Both the position numbers and the translations under genes were made by a program. The notes beneath the pieces were generated by a model. That model was given only the letters and a program-made list of their open reading frames with translations, had not been told where the DNA came from and did not search any database. This document shows, in pieces, positions 34,406 to 39,967 of a stretch of 39,967 nucleotides of DNA. Source of the DNA: Candidatus Amesbacteria bacterium. Lineage in GTDB: Bacteria > Patescibacteriota > Microgenomatia > CAZETR01 > Amesbacteraceae. The stretch is taken from assembly GCA_016219445.1 (NCBI GenBank), contig JACRNA010000021.1, positions 1-39,967 of the forward strand. The letters are read 5' to 3'. Each line of letters begins with the position of its first letter. Position 1 is the stretch's first letter.

Positions 34406-34788
34406 AATTTAGACCTGCCCAAATTATTATCGAATTGGTGATTGCTCTGGCTGTGGCCATGGTAGCCGTTGTGGCTTTGATACAAAGTACAACTAAATCT
34501 ATTTCCAATTCTACGTATAGCAAATCCCAGACTACCGCCAATCAGTTGGCCACAGAAGCAGTAGAGTGGCTCAGGTCTGAAAAAAACAAAAGCTGGCCGG
34601 ATTTTTCAGTCAAGGACGGGACATTTTGTCTCAATACTTTGGACTGGAATACTACTGGAGTTTGTACTACTGGTGAATTCAAAAGAGACTTGGTAAAATC
34701 TGGAGACAATCTGACTGTAACTGTCTCCTGGGATGAAAAAGGCAAGATATTTTCAGTCAAGCAAGATATTACCTTCTCCAGATATTAG
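34402..34788 (+). CDS. pilin-like protein (GspI/PilV-like)
   Basis: This 128-residue protein begins MKFRPAQIIIELVIALAVAM. The leader lacks the usual Gly-Phe; Ala-Gln takes its place, with Glu at the expected +5. SKSQTTANQLATEAVEWLRSEKNKSWPDF is typical of GspI/PilV-like minor pilins. Cleavage by PilD is uncertain because of the altered site. It is the last gene of the pilus operon; only 22 bp separate it from the convergent glycosyltransferase gene. Confidence 0.75.
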   Translation: MKFRPAQIIIELVIALAVAMVAVVALIQSTTKSISNSTYSKSQTTANQLATEAVEWLRSEKNKSWPDFSVKDGTFCLNTLDWNTTGVCTTGEFKRDLVKSGDNLTVTVSWDEKGKIFSVKQDITFSRY

Positions 34789-34810
34789 CCCGATGTTGCT
34801 CCCACTTGAC

Positions 34811-35899
34811 CTATGGTGTAAGCATGCTTTTGTAGGCGTCTATTACATCGTAAATAGTGAAATTCCAATCTCTGTTTTTAAGTACAAATTTTCTGCCACT
34901 CTCTATCGTGGATCTGTATTTGTTTGGATTACTAATTATTCTATTAATTAATCTGGGATATTTAATTATGTTGTCCTCGACTGTTAAAAGTTCCTTTATT
35001 TCATTTTCCAAACCTTCAATTCCAATACTGGTTGATATTGTAGGTATTCCAGCTGCTAGATACTCTAGGATCTTAATTCTGGTTCCAGACCCCTCAAGAA
35101 CAGGACATAAAGCAACAGTTGCCGAATCATATAACTGACCAAGTTCTGCAATCTCACCTAAAAATACTACATTGGAGGGAACTGCAAGCCCTTTTTGTAG
35201 TGGGGAGTTTAAAGGACCTGCAATTAAAAATCGCACATCTGGGTAACGACTTATCACTAATGGGGCAATAGTTTTACATATAAGTCTGACTGCGTTCTCG
35301 TTGGGTTTATATTTTAAGTTTCCAACAAAAATTATGTTTTTGCCGTCTCTTAATAATTTGAAATTGATTTCTTTGGCGCTGATCGAACCGCGGTACACTG
35401 TCATTTTTTGATTTGAGATCCCTATGTCTGCTAATTCTTGTTTATCAGCCTCTGATCTAACTAGTAGCAAATCAGCAATTTCAGAAGCGTTTCTTTCTAT
35501 CCTTACTGTATTATTAATTGATTCTCTATCAACCCCAAGCCTAGATTGTAAAATGTGATTGACGTTGTGTACTTCCCAACAAACCTTGGCAATATCCTTA
35601 AGGTATTTCCCTTGAATTAAGGTTGCCTCAGCACTATCAAATTGGCAAACCTGAATTTTGTTATTAATTACCAATTTTCGCATGAGATTAGAATTTTGAT
35701 AGAAGTCTCTTGATTTTATGAAAATCGTGGTAAACTTTTCTTTCTTATACCATTCTGGGTTGTCCCATCCCCTGAAACATCTAAATAAAAAAACGTCCTC
35801 GCCCTTATCGATTAAAGCATTCATCATGTTGTAAATCGAATTTGATCCACCTTGGTGTGGAGGAAGAAACTGACCATCACGAAAAAATCCAATTCTCAT
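34811..35899 (-). CDS. GT-B glycosyltransferase (GT4-like)
   Basis: The 362-residue protein shows the N-terminal LPPHQGGSNSIYNMMNAL start and, in the C-terminal Rossmann domain, IIFVGNLKYKPNENAV and CPVLEGSGTRIKILEYLAAG, with the EX7E-type donor-binding region and GIPTISTSIGIEGL. This is the usual GT4 pattern for retaining transferases using nucleotide sugars. The acceptor is unknown; cell-surface glycan or pilin glycosylation would fit its neighbour operon, though it belongs to the other strand. It overlaps the kinase gene by 4 nt. Confidence 0.85.
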   Translation of the reverse strand: MRIGFFRDGQFLPPHQGGSNSIYNMMNALIDKGEDVFLFRCFRGWDNPEWYKKEKFTTIFIKSRDFYQNSNLMRKLVINNKIQVCQFDSAEATLIQGKYLKDIAKVCWEVHNVNHILQSRLGVDRESINNTVRIERNASEIADLLLVRSEADKQELADIGISNQKMTVYRGSISAKEINFKLLRDGKNIIFVGNLKYKPNENAVRLICKTIAPLVISRYPDVRFLIAGPLNSPLQKGLAVPSNVVFLGEIAELGQLYDSATVALCPVLEGSGTRIKILEYLAAGIPTISTSIGIEGLENEIKELLTVEDNIIKYPRLINRIISNPNKYRSTIESGRKFVLKNRDWNFTIYDVIDAYKSMLTP

Positions 35900-36483
35900 A
35901 CTCGTTTATTAATTTCATTTAAAATCAGTCTGTAAACAGCTTCTCTATTTTTTGCTACTTTAATCACCACCACAGCTGCACCAGGTTCAATCTTAGAAAA
36001 GAACCATGAGTAGTATTTTTTCACTTCAAGAAGTGTCTTGGGATTTGACCAGAAATCATTCGAGACCTTTCGGCCTTTCAACTTTAAAGACTCTTGAGGT
36101 GTTGCATTCAAATAGAAGTACAAATCTGCCTTGATTAGTCGTGAATTAAGAGAGTCGCTGTACCACTTCAGGGCCTTTGTATAAGAATCATCGTTTGATA
36201 ATTTCGATGTTACATAGTTGTAAGCAAGAGTAGAAGGGTAATACCTATCTATTACTATGGGTGTTTGAGGAAATTTATGACTGTACTTAGCTGCCAATGC
36301 GCTTTTTGTTTCGTCATTTAAAAAATACAACTCCTCCTTGTTTACTGAGGTTAATTTATTCTTTTCGGCTGTAAAAAAGCTTGCTGTTCTTTGAGGAACA
36401 TATTTATATCCCATGTCATCTCTTAGTCTTTGGCAAATGGTTGTTTTTCCAGTACCTGGTAACCCTTCAATGGCTATAATCAT
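35896..36483 (-). CDS. dNMP-kinase-like P-loop kinase
   Basis: The 195-residue protein contains Walker A IEGLPGTGKTTICQRL (residues 5-20), DRYYPSTLAY (the DR[YF]xxS motif of thymidylate and deoxynucleoside kinases) and a lid-like region GRKVSNDFW. It resembles thymidylate kinase/dNK proteins but the exact substrate cannot be read from sequence. It is coupled by ATGA to the glycosyltransferase gene and starts 1 nt after the end of the methyltransferase-like gene. Confidence 0.75.
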   Translation of the reverse strand: MIIAIEGLPGTGKTTICQRLRDDMGYKYVPQRTASFFTAEKNKLTSVNKEELYFLNDETKSALAAKYSHKFPQTPIVIDRYYPSTLAYNYVTSKLSNDDSYTKALKWYSDSLNSRLIKADLYFYLNATPQESLKLKGRKVSNDFWSNPKTLLEVKKYYSWFFSKIEPGAAVVVIKVAKNREAVYRLILNEINKRV

Positions 36484-36484
36484 A

Positions 36485-37486
36485 TTAATTGTGAGTTAGA
36501 GTTCCCTTATAGCAAGTAACATACTGGTCTGTTTTTTTAAAAAGTTGATATTTATTCCCAGGAACAGTTACTTTCAGTAACTGGTCTAGCCAGTATGGAA
36601 TTACTGGAACATAACTTTCTGATAACAGATCTTTTCCCAAAAGATAGAATATGTTTTCACCAAGGATCAATGAAAGTCTGGCGATTTCAAATGAATCAAC
36701 GTTAACTTTATTGTAGATGAATGCACCTCCGACTTCATACTGGTTCTTGCTGTCAAATCTTTTAGACAAGTATTCACCTGTCTTTGTAGAATAGGTTGAA
36801 ACTTCTATGGTTGAACTAGGTTTAACTAGTTTTGAAATTATTTCAAGAAAATCCTTTGGAGTATCAAAAAAGTCAACAACATTATTAGTTATTATTAGGT
36901 CAAATTTTCCAATGTTTTTAATACTAGAGATGTCAGAGATAACAATTTTATTTGGCAATTTAAATTTCTGTTTTTCAAACGATTCTATATCGAATCCTTT
37001 AGGAGAGATTATCATTGAAAAGTGATCGTTCACCAGATTTGAATTGAATACTTTCTGAAAAATTCTAGATGCATTCTTGATTGATTGGCCACTAAAATTC
37101 AAAAATTCATTTATTGCTTGCTTATACTCACTCTCTGAGCAAGAAGTTTGAGTTTTATATTGGCCTTTTTCACTTAAAAACTTATCAGTTAGCAAGTTCT
37201 TAAAAATTTGTTTAGAGCCTAAACTACGACTTAGAAGATCACAAATATATAACTGTAATATTGCAGCTAGAGGATTTTTCTCTATAACTGTCACGTCTAA
37301 CCCTTTTCCAGACAAATATGATCCATATAGTACTCCACCAACCACTAATATTTTAGGCTTAATGATTTTTTTCAAGATTGAATCTAGCCACCTTTTGTCG
37401 TGATTTGGGAGAAAGTACACTCTACCTGGAGAATATCGTAAAGACTTTTTTGTAAGGTAGTCTAATAGTTTTTGTTGTCTATTCAT
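36485..37486 (-). CDS. class I methyltransferase-like Rossmann protein
   Basis: The 333-residue protein has a Rossmann motif VVGGVLYGSYLSGKGLDVTVIEKNP (about residues 47-72 in pattern), with an acidic residue at the end of beta 2, and DLIITNNVVDFFDTP as the motif IV region. This supports an S-adenosylmethionine or NAD-type fold. No specific family is recognised, and the loop GGVLYG is not the strict GxGxG. It overlaps the NDK-like gene by 8 nt. Confidence 0.55.
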   Translation of the reverse strand: MNRQQKLLDYLTKKSLRYSPGRVYFLPNHDKRWLDSILKKIIKPKILVVGGVLYGSYLSGKGLDVTVIEKNPLAAILQLYICDLLSRSLGSKQIFKNLLTDKFLSEKGQYKTQTSCSESEYKQAINEFLNFSGQSIKNASRIFQKVFNSNLVNDHFSMIISPKGFDIESFEKQKFKLPNKIVISDISSIKNIGKFDLIITNNVVDFFDTPKDFLEIISKLVKPSSTIEVSTYSTKTGEYLSKRFDSKNQYEVGGAFIYNKVNVDSFEIARLSLILGENIFYLLGKDLLSESYVPVIPYWLDQLLKVTVPGNKYQLFKKTDQYVTCYKGTLTHN

Positions 37487-37970
37487 TATTCAATATCCTA
37501 CCTATAAAATAACTCCAGTCTCTTTCAGCTTCTTCGGTTGAAGAAGAGGCATGAATTCCGTTATATCTGTACTCTTTTCCATGCGGATCATCACCAGTAG
37601 AAGCTTTAATGGCTTCCCAGAATGACTCATCAAAATAATAATTAGCTTTAATCCAGCCTCGGAGACCTATATTCAAGTGTGTTTTACCAATAATATGATC
37701 GCTACGAACGACAGAAACGGCGTCATTCCCCTCAATTAAAAAAATGTCTACAGGTCCGCAAGTAACTTGTCTAAGAAGCTTCCCGGTCTCAAACGACTCA
37801 TCACCAATTTTGTCAGCATATATAACTTGTACGTCAGCTTCAGTTAAAACTAGTGTATTAAAGGCAACAACCGTTAATCCCTCTGAACGGCAACTTTCAA
37901 CAAATTTCTCTGTCATGCCTACTCTTTTACCCTCAGGCTTAATTATCACTACCGTTTTTTCTTTTAGCAT
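37479..37970 (-). CDS. nucleoside diphosphate kinase-like protein
   Basis: The 163-residue protein starts KTVVIIKPEGKRVGMTEKFVE and contains YNGIHASSSTEEAERD, matching the NDK active site NxxHGSDS with the phosphorylated His retained but GSD changed to ASS. NDK makes NTPs from NDPs. It is longer than the usual 135-150 residues and has an insertion around GDDPHGKEYR. Activity is likely but not certain. It may be a specialised paralogue serving this cluster. Confidence 0.8.
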   Translation of the reverse strand: MLKEKTVVIIKPEGKRVGMTEKFVESCRSEGLTVVAFNTLVLTEADVQVIYADKIGDESFETGKLLRQVTCGPVDIFLIEGNDAVSVVRSDHIIGKTHLNIGLRGWIKANYYFDESFWEAIKASTGDDPHGKEYRYNGIHASSSTEEAERDWSYFIGRILNNE

Positions 37971-37991
37971 ATGTTTACGGCAGGATTAGTA

Positions 37992-38648
37992 TTAATTGAA
38001 TATTCCTGAATTCTCCTTATACAGCTTCACAAAAAAGTCGTTTGTTCTCATAAATCCATTATTAGCAATCCTCTTTGTGGTCTCAAACCACAGTGATTTA
38101 AGAGTCTTTAACCTACTTGCCTTTCCTTCGATTTTCCACCACTCAAGAGCATCAGAGAAGCTCATATTGGCAAGTGCGTCATAGGTAAATGTTCTCCATA
38201 TCTGTAAATACCCAAAATTGTCTAACTCGTCTGCATCTTGGATTGCCTTAACTTCGAGAAGTGTCGGAAGGTCTATATGTGTTTCCTGAATTATAGAAAT
38301 GACCTTATTGATAAACTCTTTCCCCAATAAATCGAACGCATCTTTACCTAACACCTCAAGAAACATTTGTTCCGAAACTAGATGATGGTTTTTATTACCT
38401 TCTGACTTATAGTCAATTTCCCCTGATTCCACTACTGCCTTGATCTTTCCAATATCATGAAACAGTGCCGCTACAAATAATGCGTCATGATCGACCTTGA
38501 GCTTTTCCTTCCTTGCTATTATCTCAGAAAATCTTGCAACCCTCATGCCATGAAAAAACCTATGCTCCTTACCCCCACCTTTCTCAAAAGAACCCTCAAA
38601 AGACTCTTTCAATATACTTTTTAGCTTTGTTTTAAACGCTTTTTGCAT
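37992..38648 (-). CDS. HD-domain phosphohydrolase
   Basis: The 218-residue protein has metal-binding residues His in EHRFFHGMRVARFS, the HD pair in AALFHDIGKIK, and Asp in IQDADELDNFG, with extra His residues (KNHHLVSEQ, QETHIDLP) as in larger HD hydrolases. Such enzymes cleave phosphate from nucleotides or second messengers. It is the first gene of the five-gene minus-strand operon; TATAAT at 38684-38679 predicts a start about 24 nt upstream of its ATG. Confidence 0.8.
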   Translation of the reverse strand: MQKAFKTKLKSILKESFEGSFEKGGGKEHRFFHGMRVARFSEIIARKEKLKVDHDALFVAALFHDIGKIKAVVESGEIDYKSEGNKNHHLVSEQMFLEVLGKDAFDLLGKEFINKVISIIQETHIDLPTLLEVKAIQDADELDNFGYLQIWRTFTYDALANMSFSDALEWWKIEGKASRLKTLKSLWFETTKRIANNGFMRTNDFFVKLYKENSGIFN

Positions 38649-38659
38649 TTGGAATTACT

Positions 38660-38698
38660 ACTACAAGTAGTTGCTAATATTATACCATTTGGTATACT
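38660..38698. promoter_or_regulatory. divergent promoters with 12-bp inverted repeat
   Basis: Plus strand: TTGCTA (38671-38676), 16-bp spacer, TATACT (38693-38698). Minus strand: TATAAT (38684-38679). An inverted repeat ACTAC-AA-GTAGT (38660-38671) overlaps the plus -35 and lies downstream of the minus -10, where a repressor could block both. The ribbon-helix-helix domain in the adjacent gene product is a candidate regulator (inference). Confidence 0.5.
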
Positions 38699-38716
38699 GT
38701 GCATATAGATGCACAT

Positions 38717-39289
38717 ATGAAATTTCATTTTGGTGGTTCATCACTAGGATCAAAGAAGTATAAAGACGATTACTTTTTGATATGTAAGTTAATTAAAAAG
38801 CAAGGCCACAGTATTCTTCATGACTGGCTTGGCAAGACGGGAGAAAATAAAGAAAACATGTATAAAAAAACAGCTGAAGCAATTAGAGCGGCTGATGGGG
38901 TTATCTTAGAAGGTACAATTTCGGCTGTTGCTATAGGACAACAACTAACTTTGGCACTCGATAGTAATAAACCTACCCTCATTTTAATTCATCTTGAAGC
39001 TGGCGAAGGACCAGTTGTAAGCGGATCTTTTAGTGATCCAGCAAAACGAAATCTTTTGTACATTGAAAGATACACTCAATCGAACCTGGAACAAAAATTA
39101 GATGGATTTTTTAAGTCTTTGGCTCAGAAACATGGATTAACCCGAATAAATTTAGTTTTAGATAGAACGATAGACAACTATTTAGAATGGTCTGCGTTCC
39201 AAAAAAAGAAGAGTAAATCTCAAATAATCAGAGATGCCATGCAAAAAGAGATCGATCAGGATTTAGATTGGAAAAAAAGATCAACATGA
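38717..39289 (+). CDS. nucleoside 2-deoxyribosyltransferase-like protein fused to ribbon-helix-helix domain
   Basis: The protein has 190 residues. The N-terminal part FHFGGSSLGSKKYKDDY, KQGHSILHDW, AIRAADGVILEGT and AIGQQLTLALDSNKPTLIL follows the NDT/DNPH1 (N-deoxyribosyltransferase or nucleotide N-hydrolase) fold, with AADGVILEGT matching the usual aDxvIae. The C-terminal 45 residues (RINLVLDRTIDNYLEW, SKSQIIRDAMQKEI) look like a ribbon-helix-helix DNA-binding domain. ATG 38717 is preferred to the GTG at 38699, which lies at the predicted transcription start. It overlaps the next gene by 4 nt. Confidence 0.7.
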   Translation: MKFHFGGSSLGSKKYKDDYFLICKLIKKQGHSILHDWLGKTGENKENMYKKTAEAIRAADGVILEGTISAVAIGQQLTLALDSNKPTLILIHLEAGEGPVVSGSFSDPAKRNLLYIERYTQSNLEQKLDGFFKSLAQKHGLTRINLVLDRTIDNYLEWSAFQKKKSKSQIIRDAMQKEIDQDLDWKKRST

Positions 39290-39837
39290 TTAGCAACTTA
39301 ACCATGATCGCCGTAAGACCAGAAGAGGTTTGGTTGTCATGGTTAAAATCCGAATGGGATTCATCAAGATTTGACCATGTTAGGGACACGATTATTGATC
39401 CCTTTAAAAATGACGAGATTGTTTTAAAAACATTAAGATTAGAAGGGAAAAGACATTTTTTAATAGACAAAATACCCGATGATACTACTTGGTACAAATG
39501 TAATATTAATTCTCATGACTTAAAGTGGTCATCAATTATTCCATCAAAAGAGTGGACTGAACGTTTTCCAGATTCAATAATGCTTGGAAATGCCGTCACA
39601 AAATTAAAATTAGACAAAAATCTTCACAATAAGATTAATCTAATAATAGGCAACGAGCATAAGACAAATTTCGAGTTGGTACTACTATCAAAAACGGGCA
39701 GCGATTTTTACACGATTTTGGAGGGTAATCACCGGGCCTTGGCTCTAATGAAAATCGCAAACAAAGTTATTGATGTGTACGTTGGATTTAGTCCAAATAT
39801 GGACAAATCTGAATGGTATTCTAAAAAATATGTATAA
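39286..39837 (+). CDS. ParB/sulfiredoxin-fold-like protein
   Basis: This 183-residue protein contains YTILEGNHRALALMKIANKVIDVYVGF near residues 145-170, the D/EGNHR-x-x-A pattern of ParB-like (ParB/sulfiredoxin) domains. No helix-turn-helix follows, so it is not a partition protein. Such stand-alone domains can be nucleases or small-molecule kinases. The N-terminal half is not recognised. It is coupled by ATGA to the upstream gene and overlaps the downstream gene by 8 nt. Confidence 0.55.
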   Translation: MISNLTMIAVRPEEVWLSWLKSEWDSSRFDHVRDTIIDPFKNDEIVLKTLRLEGKRHFLIDKIPDDTTWYKCNINSHDLKWSSIIPSKEWTERFPDSIMLGNAVTKLKLDKNLHNKINLIIGNEHKTNFELVLLSKTGSDFYTILEGNHRALALMKIANKVIDVYVGFSPNMDKSEWYSKKYV

Positions 39838-39967
39838 ATATTACGAGCCATTTGGTCACCACATTTGGGGAAAAGATATAGGTTCGACATGGCTAAGCTT
39901 TGTTAGGGCCGTGCTTGAACATGGTGATATCACCTATGATGAACGCAGGCAAAGGAAGTCTATTCAA
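39830..39967 (+). CDS. unknown protein, N-terminal 46 codons (cut by window edge)
   Basis: An open frame runs from ATG 39830 to the window end. It begins MYKYYEPFGHHIWGKDIG and continues TWLSFVRAVLEHGDITYDER. The helix with W and G after it, early in the chain, is faintly like the start of thymidylate-synthase-type proteins, but 46 residues are too few to assign. The 8-nt overlap with the upstream gene supports a real gene in the same operon. Confidence 0.55.
   Translation, partial: MYKYYEPFGHHIWGKDIGSTWLSFVRAVLEHGDITYDERRQRKSIQ

Overview
The window looks like a chromosome segment from a Candidate Phyla Radiation bacterium (Patescibacteria), and Microgenomates is my best guess. The signs are AT-rich DNA, very tight packing with many 4-nt ATGA overlaps, almost no Shine-Dalgarno sequences, inteins in replication genes, a single Xer recombinase, a small type IV pilus locus without outer-membrane parts, and several short or stripped-down housekeeping proteins. 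TGA reads as a stop, so this is not a UGA-recoding lineage. The phylum call is inference; there is no rRNA in the window to test it.

Layout. 1-440: the start of an IS481-type transposase running off the left edge, then a probable free-standing small RNA with its own promoter and terminator. 439-1953: two secreted or anchored proteins on the minus strand, and a metallo-beta-lactamase-like protein without metal ligands. 1966-6015: dnaB carrying two full-length inteins. 5978-9383: small membrane proteins, tRNA-Leu(CAA), a DUF5678-like/retropepsin pair, efp, and a DksA/TraR-type zinc-finger protein. 9388-10543: arrays of an 11-bp repeat around a four-helix-bundle gene and a RIO-like kinase gene. 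10535-15882: rluA-type pseudouridine synthase, a Kef-type antiporter, a LytR_C protein, a TPR protein, a shortened yebC and membrane proteins. 15883-16278: a non-coding region with a strong promoter, a perfect DnaA box and short repeats, upstream of xer. 17244-21273: an HD phosphohydrolase, two tandem D-Ala-D-Ala-ligase-like ATP-grasp genes, a SIMPL-domain protein and an acetyltransferase. 21251-26936 (minus): gyrA, ppa and a disrupted gyrB with an intein remnant. 26941-34788: a holB-like gene diverging from a pilus operon (pilB, pilT, pilC, major prepilin, pilD, five further pilin-like genes). 34811-39967: a divergent block rich in nucleotide enzymes (glycosyltransferase, dNMP-kinase-like, methyltransferase-like and NDK-like proteins, HD protein; opposite them a nucleoside deoxyribosyltransferase-like/RHH fusion, a ParB-like protein and a gene cut by the right edge).

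Most interesting points: (i) gyrB has lost the end of its intein and about 60 residues of essential TOPRIM-region extein and changes frame, so it is either a real lesion or an assembly collapse; (ii) divergent gene pairs have start codons only 17-21 bp apart with palindromic -10 elements between them, and many genes have a -10 hexamer exactly 6-7 nt before ATG, which points to widespread leaderless transcription; (iii) 11-bp repeat arrays supply start and stop codons to neighbouring genes; (iv) a candidate small RNA at 301-415; (v) a perfect in-frame 75-bp duplication in pilD that doubles a zinc-binding CxxC motif; (vi) the divergent nucleotide-enzyme block at the right end. All homology statements come from motif recognition by eye, not from a database search.
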